Shown piece by piece: positions 37,405 to 49,789 of a stretch of 64,000 nt of DNA. Positions within the stretch are counted from its first letter, which is position 1, and every line of letters begins with the position of its first letter. A model generated the notes under the pieces. The model was not told the origin of the DNA. It did no database searches and worked only from the letters and a program-made list of their open reading frames with translations. This DNA comes from Gorsachius magnificus. Its lineage: Eukaryota; Chordata; Aves; Pelecaniformes; Ardeidae. The position numbers and the translations under genes are program-made. Location of the stretch: assembly GCA_034008185.1 (NCBI GenBank), contig CM067084.1, forward strand, positions 69,288,612 to 69,352,611. Direction: 5' to 3'.

Positions 37405-37885
37405 GGTACTGTGTTTCAGTTTGTGCCCATTGCCTTCTTTACATCCTTCCATCAGATATTTATAAACATCAGTAAGATCCCCCTGAATCTTCTCTTCTCC
37501 GGACTAAACAGCTCCAGCTCTTTTGGCCTCCCCTCATATGAGAGGTGTTCTGGTCCCATCTTTGTGGCCATTCACTGGGGAGCCAGCCCAGAGTTGGACA
37601 CAGCACTCCAGGTGTGGCCTCACCAGCGCTGCATAGAGGGGAAGGATCGTCTCCCTCCCCCTGCTAGCAACGCCCCTCCTAATGCCACCCAGGGTACCCC
37701 TAACTACAGTGGCATACGGCTGACTCATGGTCATCTTGCCCACCACAGCCCCCAGGCCTTACTCTGCAAAGCTGCTTTTCAGTTAGCTGGCCCCACTGCC
37801 TACTGGTTAGTGTGGGTTATTGGACCTGTACTGGTTAGTGTGTTTATTCCTTCCCAAGTGCAAGACTTGACTCTTCTTTTGTAAC
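37405..37885 (-). mobile_element. CR1 LINE fragment lacking its 3' end, minus strand
   Basis: Inverted CR1 ORF2 sequence. Read on the minus strand it encodes the [31 protein letters not shown] block, followed by a diverged region and the part normally reading KRRLRG. It starts at low coordinate inside ORF2 (TTTGTGCCCATTGCC) and has no 3' UTR or octamer tail, so the 3' end was lost after insertion. A 14-base unit (TACTGGTTAGTGTG) is repeated at 37801-37843. The subfamily is different from, and older than, the young copies. Confidence 0.9.
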
Positions 37886-40800
37886 ACTCAAGTTTTTAAG
37901 CTTTGCTTATTATTACCATAATTTTTCTTAATGCTGGCATTTTTATCAATATGTCTAGGTATACTGATTCATTTAAAACATACGGATTTACTTCTGTCTA
38001 GTGTTAAGAGAACCCATGGTTCTCTTAACATAAGAGAAACAATACTGATTCTTCTCCATCACTGTTGGATGCATACAAAATCTTCAGTGTTGGTTGTTAT
38101 CTCTGCAAAGCCAGAAAATTTTAACTGTGTAAGTAGAAATGTAATAAAGAAATTATTAAAGGAAGGATTTAAAAAAAAAAATTCCATACATAAAGAGAAG
38201 AGAATTAAAATGGTAATGCATGCCTTTTCTAGATTCCTGGCTTCCTTAGTGTAGGTAAGTGTCTTTGCAGGTGTTTTTTACAACTTTGGAGTGTGGGCCA
38301 TCAAACCTGCTGCGTAACTTTCTATTGTGCTGCTGAATCTATCTAGGAACAGTATGATTAGAAAGCTTTTGGACATGCATATAAAAAACTACGTGAAAGG
38401 CAAATTATTGCTTATAAAATAGAATGTGTAATCGTGAATCTCTTTAGCTGTAGAGAGGAACTCGTAAGCGTGAAGATGCATTTGGTACTTTAACTCAGTA
38501 TATTAGAAATAGGTTGACTGAACATAGCCCTCCTGTTTTGGAGGGAAAGAAGACAAAAGATTAGAATAGGGATAATAACATTGAGGGGTACAGATTAAAA
38601 AGCATCTGTAGTGCAAATCTAGGGAAGCTCGCTAATTCAATAGGCAATAGCTCTTTCTGTATCTTCATTGGCAATTTGAAACCTTGAAATCCTGTGCCAG
38701 AAGAGGAACATTCATGCACGGATCTCTGGCCTGGAGAATGTAAAACCACAAAAATCTTATTTGTTGTGTTTAGCCTTTGAGGCAACTTTTAAAAAGAGTT
38801 TTCTGAGGATTGAAAGAGACGTTCTCTGGAAAATACTATTCAGGGGAACACATTTTTCAAGAACAAAAGAATACATTAATTTATTAGGAATTAAGAGTAA
38901 AATACTTCCTCTGCCCTACAGTAGCAGGTCCAGAGAACCCCCTGTGGCTGCACAATTACTCTGCTGATGCTGTGTTTCACATGAAAATGCAGGGAATATT
39001 TCTTCCTCCGTCCTCACCAAAGACTGCTACACAAAATTGGACGGTATGGATATCTGTTTTATTGATTGCCAGCTGGTATACCTTGGTTCCGCAGTACCCT
39101 TTTCATTTAATGCTATAGAACATCCTCCAGTTACGGCAACCTCAGCTCTTGGCATAGGTAGTCATAGCTAAATTTAATGGCAAAAATAGGACTGTAAGGA
39201 TTGATTTAACTCACAGACCAATCTTTGCTGTTCTGAACCTCACATTTGTGCTACTGCCAGTCTTACTGCTTCCATTTTCATGTTGATCTTGATGATTCTG
39301 TGTTTATACATTTAAGTCATTAAAGAATGAAAAATTGAAGTCCCTTTTCCTCTAACTTCTGCTAACATTATCCAGAATTCACTGTTGCTCTGAAAAGTTA
39401 TCCGGTTACCAACATAACACTATTAATAGAAACAAAGAACTAATAATGGTTTTTTGCATTCACTGGAACATTTGTTTTCAAGTTTGAACTACTGTGAAAG
39501 AATCAGATGAGGAACCAACAATTAAAGTATTATTAATTTTCTTGTACCATCATCTATCTCCTCAAGCTAAGCATCTTTTATTTGGTTTTAGAAATCAACG
39601 TTTTGCATTGGAAACGGATTTTGTGGCTCTCAAGTTACTTAGAAATTCTTTTTAAAGGGTGAAATTTGACATGTTTCTTGTGCTCATTCAGTTTCATCTG
39701 CAAATGCTGAATGATTATAAGCTGTTTTTCTGTGATAAATCTCTTTTATCATTACTAAAGTTACAGCTACAAATCATATTTAAGATTGCAGAAGCTTTTA
39801 GGACCTTTTAAGACTTCTTGAGAGCCTTCCTGTGAATTAATGCCAGGCTGTTCAGAACAAGCAGAAAAGAAACTTGAGGTCATTTAGAAGACTTCACGTA
39901 TCTAACATAAGCTTATGTCTGTTTAAAGTATCATTTTGGTTTTTCCAAGTCCAGTTGATCAGGACTGGGATCTCAAATAGCATATGTCCATTAAAGTGAT
40001 TTCTTTTTCCTACTTTCATAATTGGACCCAAGATGCAATTTATAGTGAATCAGCTATGATTTACCTCACCAAATCTACAGTTTTCTTTCTTCTGGGGAAA
40101 TTAAATTGGCAGCAGTTATCAGATATTCTCCTAATCATAGAGCATTGTTAACTAAAAACATTGCAAGAAGCTGTGTTCGGAAACAATAAAACAGCCATCT
40201 TTCTTACCAGTTGTCTCCCCATCTTCCATTCTAGGAGAGTCTACTTAGCTCCCTGCCAATGCTTCCTGCAGGCTTCTCTCTCTGGATTTCTCATCCCACC
40301 AAATGTTGCTTGATCCGTAGCAACTTCTTTTGATCAAGAAGTACCATCTCTGAAGAAATCAAGTAATTTTAAAAATATTCATAGCTCTTTTATATGCTTG
40401 TTGACTTTTAACCAGCTAAAAATGGCTCTGACTGTTTCTAAAATGACTCGGTTCTTTCCAGCTCCCAACTGTTAAAACAGTTGTTGTTTGAGCCTGCAGG
40501 CTGAAATCTGCCTGTCATTTATTTGTTCATGATGTTTGTTTACAAGACTCTTGGTCTGAAACTATTGCTGAATCCATGTTTTCCTTACACAGCCCTAACT
40601 TAAGCCAGCTCAATGCATTTGTACTGGAAAAACTCAACACCTTGACAAGGCCAGGGCATGCAGGATTCATATAGAGCAGGATTCACAGCCATATGTCACA
40701 CCGACTGCTCGTATGCACGCTACAGCGAATGCAGCAGGGGTGCACTGCCACCCTGAATATGCCATCTCTCAGGTTCCAGAATGTTTTGCAGATGTAGGAC

Positions 40801-40897
40801 ATTATCTCTTTCCCAAAGTCTTGCAGTATTTTCCATCTTCCAAGGGTTTTATTGCACAACATTTTGTTGTTCGTTTCTAATCAAAACACATAGAAAA
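37886..40897. other. AT-rich DNA, no gene recognised
   Basis: Intron-like or intergenic. Holds the 29-bp palindrome at 38002-38030. No exon, RNA gene or full repeat could be supported. Confidence 0.5.
38002..38030. repeat. Perfect inverted repeat, 13-bp arms with a 3-base loop
   Basis: TGTTAAGAGAACC, then CAT, then GGTTCTCTTAACA. The arms are exactly complementary, so the transcript of either strand could fold into a tight hairpin. I know of no named element with this sequence. Confidence 0.9.
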
Positions 40898-41425
40898 CTA
40901 ACATTTGAGAGCAGCTCTGTGGAAAGGGACCTGGGGGTCCTGGTGGACAACAAGCTCAATATGAGTGAGCAGTGTGCTGCTGCGGCCAAGAAGGCCCATA
41001 GTTGCATCAAAAAGGGCATCACCAGCAGAGATAAAGAAGTCATTATCCCACTCAGCGCTTGTCAGGCCACACCTGGAATACTGTGGACAGCTCTGGTCCC
41101 TGCTATACAAAAAAGATGTAGACAGGCTGGAGGGGGTCCAGAGAAGGGCCACCAAGATGATCAAAGGACTGGGAAGCCTGCCATGTGACGATAGGCTGAG
41201 AGAACTATTTGTTCAGCCTAGAGAAAAGGAGGCTTAGAGGGGATCTCATCACCATGTAACAGTACCTAAGGGGTAGCTACAAAGAAGATGGAGACTCCCT
41301 TTTAACAAGGAGTCACATGGAGAGGACAAGGGGGAATGGTCACAAGTTGCTCTTGGGGAGATTCCAATTGGACACGAGAGGGAAATTTTTCACAAAAGAG
41401 TAATGGTATCATTAAAAGGGAATGG
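40898..41425 (+). mobile_element. CR1 LINE fragment lacking its 3' end
   Basis: Sense CR1 ORF2 sequence recognisable from [23 protein letters not shown] through the [15 protein letters not shown] block to the region ending GACACGAGAGGGAAATTTTTC. Frames are broken between the 40781-41188 and 40965-41237 open stretches. The expected 3' UTR and octamers are absent; unrelated sequence follows near 41425. Like the copy at 37.4 kb it must have lost its 3' end by later deletion or rearrangement. Confidence 0.93.
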
Positions 41426-44400
41426 CAGCTGCTATTTATGATCTGTACCATGAGACCTCTGGCATCCTGAGGATTAAATTGACCCTGATCCAAAATTTGG
41501 CTGAAGATGTTTTTTCTACTCTTACTCTTAATTGTTTTCCATTGTAAATGGTATTCCCCAAAAAGGGGGGAAAAAAAAAAAAAGAAGTACTATTCTGTGA
41601 GTAAGCAAAATAAGAACATTAATGCAGCACCCCAGACTGGACAATATTAGGTCTATAATATATACCTGACTTCAGCAATTTGGGGTTACTCATTATCACT
41701 AATATGCTTTCTTATTTATTTATTTGTTTGTTTATTTATTGTCACTATAAGCTCTATTTCAGTGAGTTAGTTATGTCATTAATAGGCATTCCTAGTGAAG
41801 ACTATTTATGCCTATTTAGTTGAGAATATGTCTTAGATGGTTGGAAGCTGTAGTGACCTTCTGCAGCTGGAATATTCCTATATTTGAATGATTCATTCCA
41901 TTAAAACAGAACGTGCTTAGTATTACTGGACTATTCAAGAATACAGAATATAGAAGGCAGTAAAGTTTTTTCTTCTGCACACAACATTGCCTATTCAAAT
42001 AATGTTTTAAACTTGGTATTTCTTTAAGTGAAAAAAAATGAAAAATAGAAAAACCTATCTCATGTTCTTTTTCAAGAATAACTTTTGCAGCTTTTTTGTC
42101 TTAGCTATTTGTGTTCAAAGGCTTTTCTTTCAATGAGAAACACATGAAAATGAAAACTGGTATTAAATTGCATAACAAATATAGTTTTTCAGGTTTATGG
42201 ATGTTTCGTTATATACTCAGATAAAACTAGTTGTGTTTCATAAGCTGTTACATCAAAGGCAGTAACTTGAAATCACCTTACATTTTCCTTAACCTGAGCC
42301 AAAGGCAATATCCTATTTCAACCAATGTTATAAATTACTTTTCTCTGCAATTTCAACTTCTATATAACTACAGTAGAAAAAAAATAATGCCTATGTTGCT
42401 ATTATCTTTTCCTACAGTAGCTTTTTCTTTATGCCAAGTGTAAGCATTTTGGGAAAAAAATTTAAATGGGCCATTTATGTGATCACACAAGTTGCAATGG
42501 GTTAAAAATTCAGAATGTACAAGAAAGGATTCTAACCAGTTTTGATTTCTGAGGTTACAGTGAAATGGTTTGGAAATACTTACGAGATTTTATGTATGTA
42601 CACCTCTACGTGAGAGAGCAGGAAAGATTGTTTTACCTGCGTAGGATTTGCAGAAATTATTAAATGATGAGTATATTGCCAGAACATAGGGTTCTGCTGA
42701 CTGAAAATGTACAGAAGAACTGCGTGTAAAGTATACAAGACGACCTCAGTTCTTAAAAACTACCATAGGTTGTATTGTATGAGCAGAAACAGGCATTTGT
42801 TCTAAACTGTTTCCTCTGTGTAGTGTTTGTCTCCACCTCCTTCCTTAGGACTTTCTGCCTGACTGATTAGATGCTGTCCCTTCATTCCTTGTGAAGACCA
42901 TTTTGGGCACTTAAGTCATGTATTATCATAGGGAACTCAAGAAAATAATGGAGCATGTTGCACGCCTGTGCCTGACAAGACACTGAAGAGCCAGATAACT
43001 CCTGTGACTAGTTTTGAGGTACTATTACAGTTATATCTTTTAGTTTCCTCAGACATGCCCTCTTCTTCTTCCTGGAAACTTTTATAGGAGAAATTTGAGG
43101 ATTTTTCTCACTGGTCGAGGGCTTTTTCCATGCTGTCGGACCAGTAAGCGTTACTGGGCTATAATAAATCTGGAAATCCTGAGTATGTGGAACTCGTACT
43201 GCTGGTCTAAGTGGGTGCAGGGCTCTACAGGTGGAGTCTGTAATGTGTCGTACAAGGATTGCTGACCATGCGCAGAGCATCCAAAAAGTGACTGCGCAGC
43301 AAGCCCACCAGTTCTGGCAAGTGGGAGTCTTACACTGCATGTGTGCAGATATTTTCTCCTCCAGAACTACAGGATAGGAATGTAGCAGTTGTACAGCACT
43401 TACAGGAATATATTTAGATTAAAAGTCTAAAAAGAGCATTTAATTTGTAGCTGAAGGTGTGAATTTGATCAGTCTAAATTTGAGCTAAAATTGTGAGACC
43501 TCTGAGGTTTAAGCTCCCACTAGTCAATTAGCATCTCGCACTGTCTGCTCTCTGCAGTTCTCAGGAACCAAGTGGAATATGTTACTTGTACTTATGTTCA
43601 AACAGGTGTTAAGAACCTAACGCTGGAGATTGCCCAGCACGCTGAAGTCTGTTCCCACTTACAAATGACTTTTTGTAAGCTTGTACCTTGAGAGTTCAGG
43701 AAAATAATTTTCTGTCACCTTCACTTTATTATAAATCACGAGGTTTTTTTTCCTTCTAAATAGTACATAACATACATTTCTACCACCTAAAATATAGCAA
43801 ATGCTTTAAAGAATGAAGAGTGTTATTGCCACCTGGTGGGAGCCTTGTGAATGTAGCTTAATAATCACAGGATTGTGAAGATGCTGAAATGGCTCAAGCT
43901 GACCAGCACCATCCTGCGAGAATACAGACCAACTACATTGGGCACCATGACGATAATCAGAAGATTGCATTTGCTCTGACAAAAGAGCATTATTAAAGAG
44001 CGGCAACCTGTCCCTACACTCCTCTTAATGTCAAGTACTGTCATTGTTAAAGTTAGTAAATTCCACTGCTTTTCATATTAATCAACAGGATTGGAGTACT
44101 GACACATATAAATAAAATGTGAACAAGCATATAGTAGAAAAAATATATGTAAAAGGTTTGGGGAGGATAAGAGCGCAATGGACAAAGAACAGAGGTTTAA
44201 ATCTGCATTTCAAATTGCCTGACCCCTTTCTCTTGATTATTATATGTAACTGAAAATGAATAATGTGAACTGTGCAGATAATAATTCTGAAATTCTTTAT
44301 TTAATAATTCCTTAACATTTCACTTGCTTTTCACATTTTTGTTAATGTGTTTGTATTCAAAGCTTTGAAGTGGCTATATTTTAGGCAGGAAGCAGTGAGA

Positions 44401-44896
44401 TTTGAAGATAGCAATATTGTGTTTATACATGATTTGAAAGTTTAATGACTAATATGACTCTAAGAAGGCTTCCTGACTAAACCACTGAAAGCCACAATAT
44501 GACAGAATTTAAGCTGACATGTATAGGACTAATAGCATATATTTCCTGTCAGAAATTTAATTTTCAATGTGACAGTTTTGCACATTTTTAAAAACTTAAT
44601 TAAATTCTACACAGTCTCTATTACAGCATCCTTCATATTAAATGTGCCTGAAATGGAGATGTAGCAACTCAGTTGTTCAGACAGCAATTTATCTGTAATG
44701 TTCTGTGGATGGAGAATGACATGTTTGCTGCTGCACAGCAGATGGAACACTGGAAAGGATGGAAAGTAGTTTATAGAAAAATATTTGTAGTATCCTTTGC
44801 AAATTATTAACGTTTTGTTTTTCAAGCCATGGGAACTTGTCTGCTTGACAAAGAGGTGGTCATTTCTATTTGTCCAAAGTGAGCCAGAGATTGTTT
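41426..44896. other. AT-rich DNA, no gene recognised
   Basis: A TTTA/TTTG microsatellite lies at 41711-41740 and an A run at about 41571-41583. A 110-codon minus-strand open frame at 43008-43340 is discussed under findings; its promoter or splice context is not convincing. Confidence 0.5.
41711..41740 (+). repeat. (TTTA/TTTG)n microsatellite
   Basis: About seven TTTA or TTTG units in a row. Confidence 0.9.
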
Positions 44897-45015
44897 CATA
44901 GAATCATAGAATCACAGAATTGTTTAGGTTGGAAAAGACCCTTAAGATCATTGAGTCCAACCATTAACCTAACACTGCCATCCCACCACTGAACCATGTC
45001 CCTAAGCATTTCCTC
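44897..45015 (-). mobile_element. Short CR1 3' end, minus strand
   Basis: Starts with CATAGAAT, CATAGAAT, CACAGAAT (octamer tail, 44897-44920) followed by about 95 bases of inverted 3' UTR (GTTTAGGTTGGAAAAGACCC ... CCATGTCCCTAAGC). It is the same subfamily as the copy at 7209-7670. An extreme 5' truncation, as is common for CR1. Confidence 0.95.
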
Positions 45016-48000
45016 CTGAAATGTGGGAAGATGCTTATAGCATTAATTCTTAATAGTCAGGGACTGAATTAGCTAATTCCAGAGCTAAATTCCCTTTAAC
45101 TGTCAAATTCCAGATTTAACACTGCTAACCATCAGGAATATTCCTTGCTAACTTGCTTTCTATAATGATCTGCTCCACTTTCTTTTTTTCTCCTGCAATC
45201 TGGGAGAAACCAAACAGAAAAATCTTTGCTTTACAGCTTTTGTTTCCTTAACCATTCAAATTGTTCCACAAAAGAGAAGAGCAAAATGGTTTCTCTGATA
45301 TACTTGGGTGAAGAAAATGTATGTAATATATTTAGGTTAATTCATAATGATACTGGGGTCAGGGTTTGGAGAATCTGTACATTTTACAGCAGTCCGTGTG
45401 GAAATCCTTGCCTCACTGCCTCCTGATTTGTCTCTCTCATGCAAAGTCCAGTACAAGGCTGTACTTCAGAAAGTAAAAGCAATCTCTTGGGAATCACTTG
45501 GGAATGCTGGAAATTACCTGAATCGTGCATGGATTTTTTTGATAAAGAAAAATCTAAACAAAATTACACAGAAATCATGAAAGATCTTTAAATTCTGTAT
45601 TTCGTATGGGTGAGGGAATGTTTTTGGTTTTATGGTTTCCTGTCCATGTTTTGCATGCTTGTTTAATCCATAAAGCAGTCTGTCATGTAGTCAAACAGAT
45701 GGTACACATATGTGTCCCCTCAAACATGCATGTACCACCTTGGATTGTGCTGAATTGTTTCATTCATTCACACTAGAGGTCACTGTGAGCAAAAGATTAT
45801 GCTCGATTGCAAAGGAAAGAATGCTGACAGATCAACTCACAGGACCAAATTAGTGGCGTACCTGGCAATTTGAAAGGCTGATGCAAACTCATCTGTGTTA
45901 AATATGTTGTTTGAGGGGGGTCATGGTAATTCTCAGTGCAACCTCATTTACTTGCAAACTATTTACAAACTGCAGAGTGAGATGTTACCTCTATCAAGAA
46001 ATTCTCAGTGCTTAAATATGTCAATTTTAATTTTAGACCAAATTTAATCTCCAGCAACACCAAATTGATTCAAGATAGAGTTCCAGACTTTGTTGATACT
46101 TGTTGCTTTTTTGTGGGCATATAAAGATTTGAGCTAAATTCCTCCCCTCTAGGAAAAGTGCACCATTTCTTCTAGACCATAGCAGAACAGAGCAAGTACA
46201 ACTTTGGTTCAGCCACAGCCTCAGGTAAATCCCATTTAGATTGTGGATTAGCAAGGAAATCAGGAGCTGTCTCAGAGTGAAGCTGTGCAAAGAACAAACC
46301 GAGAACACTCAAGGAAGTAAAAGAGGAGCACTCTCCCCTTTACCTGCACCAGGGAATGCAGCCAGCCCAGGACTTGCCTCCCGAGAGCTGCTGTGTCAGA
46401 CCTTCACAGCCTTTCTTAATTACCACTTGTGAGGCTACTGGTTGTATCTGTGCCTGTTCTTAAAATTCCTTTTTCACAGTGTACGTCCATGATTAGAAAA
46501 GATAGCTGAGAAATACGTGCAAAACTGAAGATCTGATGCCACGTAAGTCACCGATAGCATAGGTGACAATTCATGAAAAGGAAAATGTTGTCCCTGTGCT
46601 CAAGCTGAGAGAGCTAATGGCAAATGAGAGTGTTGCTTTTTTTTATAAAGCAATGATGAATGCTACTCGCACGCTGCCATCCAAAGAGTATTTGGCATAA
46701 GGACAGTGGAACAGAGAGAGGTTAGAAGAGCAGTGGACAGGGAGAGATGCTCACACTACCCTACATACTTTAGCGCATGACAACAGGTACTTATGCAAAA
46801 GCTACTCCACCCCTGAGGTGACAGAGGCGTATTTAATATGCAGATCTGAGTCTTCATTGCCAGTCTTCACAGAACTCACTTCCTATTTTTACCTGCTTTT
46901 TGTGCCCACTTTCTTGTGTTTGTCTTTCAATTTCCTCCCACCCTTGCCCTTTATTCTTCCTCCCATATGTCCATCCCAAACGGCACTAACTTCTTAGTTG
47001 CTGGCATCATGTTGTTCATTCTCCAGATTCTGCATCTATCATCTCAGTATGCTTAACATAAGCTTGCTCTGACAGAAAATACCTGCTGCTTTTTACATGC
47101 TGCCTTAAAAAAAAAAATTAAAAAACCAAAGGTCTGTTTTCAGGTTGGTCCTTAGTCCAACGAAACAATAGTACCCAGCTGCTCATGAGCTATGCTGGAG
47201 CTTTTATTGCACTGATTTTATCCTGATGTAATGCTTCCATCTATTAAATTATACTGTTAAAATGGGTGTAACAGAGTAAACAACAAAACCTATTATTTTG
47301 AAATAACAGCTGTTCTCTTAATTGGTAAGGTGGGGCAAAAAAAAAGAGCTGATCTTTGAGATGGCTTTTAGTACAGGTTATTTAGCATCACTCAGATATT
47401 TTTATTTCCATAATGTACAATACATAACTACTGAAGATGCAGAAGGCATTTATCTGAATTTTTCAGCTCTTCTTACTCTTACAACAGCAGCCCTGGTGAC
47501 AATATTTTTGCTAGGATTAACATATTCCAGAAACATCCAGACTAATTACATCAAATCTGTTTCTGAGTGTACCACAGACTAAAGAAATGGAGTCTTATTC
47601 AGAGGTGTTGTGACAAACAGAGAGAGTTGAAGGCTATTCATTGGGATGATTCATACTTCATGCAGGTCTATTTTCTTGGATGATCACCGCTTTATCTTTT
47701 TGTTTTAGTTTGATTAAATAGGTTTTTCTCTGGACTGCTGAGAAACTACTTGTATGCCAGCAAGGCTACAAATGTGATTTCATTTCAGTAATGAATAGTA
47801 GGTTAATTAATAGGTAAACCAGTTTGAGTTGATTTGATAACAAAATGTTGTACTTAAATGTTGCTTAGCATGATCTTGCCTTTTGCTGGTACAAATTAAA
47901 TGTTCTGAGGCAGATTTCTTAAGCATTTCAATACTACATGCATGCCTAGATGCTGAAATACAAATTTCACAACAGAATGTAAAAATGTGACTTTGTATCT

Positions 48001-48340
48001 CACCCAGTTTAACAGAGGTGACATATGAGTTGCGTAGATCATTGGATGTCCCAGTTCAGGTGTATTTCTAGAACTCATTGATATGGAAAAGCAGTTAATT
48101 TCAGCCTACACCTCAGTACTGCACCTAAGATGTTCAAGCAATCATTCCTACTGCATTTAATGGTATCTTGAGTAAATAAAGTTTACAAAAATCAGCCAAA
48201 GTCAACAAACATCGCTCTGTAAACTTACAAAATATTTGTAAAAGTATTATTGATTCTCTAATACAAAAAGAAACTGGCTGAACTGCGACCTTTTTTACTT
48301 TGTTCTTGTTGCAATGGGATTTTTTTTTTTTTTTTTTAAT
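45016..48340. other. AT-rich DNA, no gene recognised
   Basis: Open stretches at 45226-45580 and 47322-47582 (plus) lack splice context or motifs. A T run (about 48320-48338) directly precedes the next CR1. Confidence 0.5.
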
Positions 48341-49139
48341 CTGGGACGACAGGGACCTCATGCAGTTCAACAAGTAGAAGTGCAAAGTCCTGCACAGGGA
48401 GGAATGACCCCAGGCACCAGAATGTGCTGGGGCCGCCCAGCTGGAAAGCAGTGTGGCAGGAAAGGACCTGGGGGGCCTGGGGGACACCAGGTTGAACATG
48501 AGCCAGCAGTGTGCCCTTGTTGCAAAGAAGGGTAGTGGTACCCTGGGCTGCATCAGACAAAGCATTACCAGCAGGTGGAGGGAGGTGATCCTTCCCCTCT
48601 ACTCAGCACTGGTGAGGCCACACCTGGAGTGCTGTGTCCAGTTCTGGGCTCCCCAGTACAAGAGACATGGAGATACTGGAGAGTGTCCAACAAAGGGCCA
48701 CAAAGATGATGAAGGGACTGGAGCATCGTCTCTCCGATGAGGCCAGGCTGAGAGAGCTGGGGCTGTTCAGCCTGGAGGAGAGAAGGCTCAGGGGGATCTT
48801 ATCAAGGTATATAAATAGCTGGAGGGAGGGTGCAAAGAAGACACAGCCAGGCCCTTTTCAGTGGTGCCCAGTGACAGGACCAGAGGCAATGGGCACAAAT
48901 GAAATACATGAGGCTCTTTCTGGATATCACAAAAAGCTTTTTACCTGTGAGGGTGACTGAGCACTGGCACAGGTTGCCCAGAGAGGTCACGGAGTCTCCA
49001 CCCTTAGAGATACTCAAAAGCTGTCTGGACACAGTCCTGGGCAACTGGCTCTAGGTGGCCCTGCATAAGCAGGGGGGTTGGAGCAGATGGCCTCCAGAGG
49101 TCCCTTCCAACCTCAGTCATTCTGTTGATTCTGTGATTC
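48341..49139 (+). mobile_element. CR1 LINE, 3' portion (copy A of the converted pair)
   Basis: A 5'-truncated CR1 covering the ORF2 C-terminal half and 3' UTR, ending ATTCTGTTGATTCTGTGATTC, a diverged octamer tail. It carries the [39 protein letters not shown] and [16 protein letters not shown] blocks in interrupted frames. Positions 48522-48885 are identical to 56739-57101 except for one G, while sequence after 48885 differs much more. The next CR1 begins about 16 bases downstream in the same orientation. Confidence 0.95.
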
Positions 49140-49154
49140 AGAGTACATAACTGA

Positions 49155-49789
49155 AACAGCCCAGAAGGACAACCATACCCTGGGCTGCATCAAGAGAAGC
49201 GTGGCCAGCAGGTCGAGGGAGGTGATTCTGCCCCTCTACTCTGCTCTGGTGAGACCTCACCTGGAGTACTGCGTCCAGGTCTGGAGCCCTCAGCACAAGA
49301 AGGACATGGAACTGTTGGAACTGTTGAACATGGAGTGGGGCCAGAGGAGGGCTACTAAAATGATCCGAGGGCTGGAGCACCTCTCTTATGAGGACAGGCT
49401 GAGGGAGTTGGGCTTGTTCAGCCTGGAGAAGAGAAGGCTGCGGGGAGAGCTGATTGCAGCCTTTCAATACCTAAAGGGCGCCTATAGGAAAGATGGGGAA
49501 AATCTTTTTAGGAGGGCCAGCTGTGACAGGACAAGGGGTAATGGTTTTAAACTAAACCAGGGTAGACTTAGACTGGATATAATGAAGAAATTCTTTACAA
49601 TGAGGGTAGTGAAATACCCAGAGAGGTAGTGGAGGCCCCATCCCTGGAAACATTCAAGGCCAGGTTGGACGGGGCTCTGAGCAACCTGATCTGGTTAGCG
49701 GTGTCCCTGCTCACTGCAGGGGGGTTGGACAGGATGACCTCTAGGGGTCCCTTCCAACCCAAAACATTCTATGATTCTATGATTCTATG
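49155..49789 (+). mobile_element. CR1 LINE, 3' portion, young subfamily
   Basis: Same subfamily as 1-1313 and 14960-15338, ending in three perfect octamers (49766-49789). It begins in ORF2 at CAGCCCAGAAGGAC. An in-frame 15-base insertion after MELLE (around 49320-49335, containing a duplicated GAACTGTTG) and a roughly 16-base deletion near 49615 distinguish it. The ORF2 tail reads openly from 49201 to 49629 in one frame until that deletion. Confidence 0.96.

Noticed and set aside
48134..49629. Several frames on both strands at 48.1-49.6 kb
   Set aside because: All lie within or antisense to the two CR1 copies.
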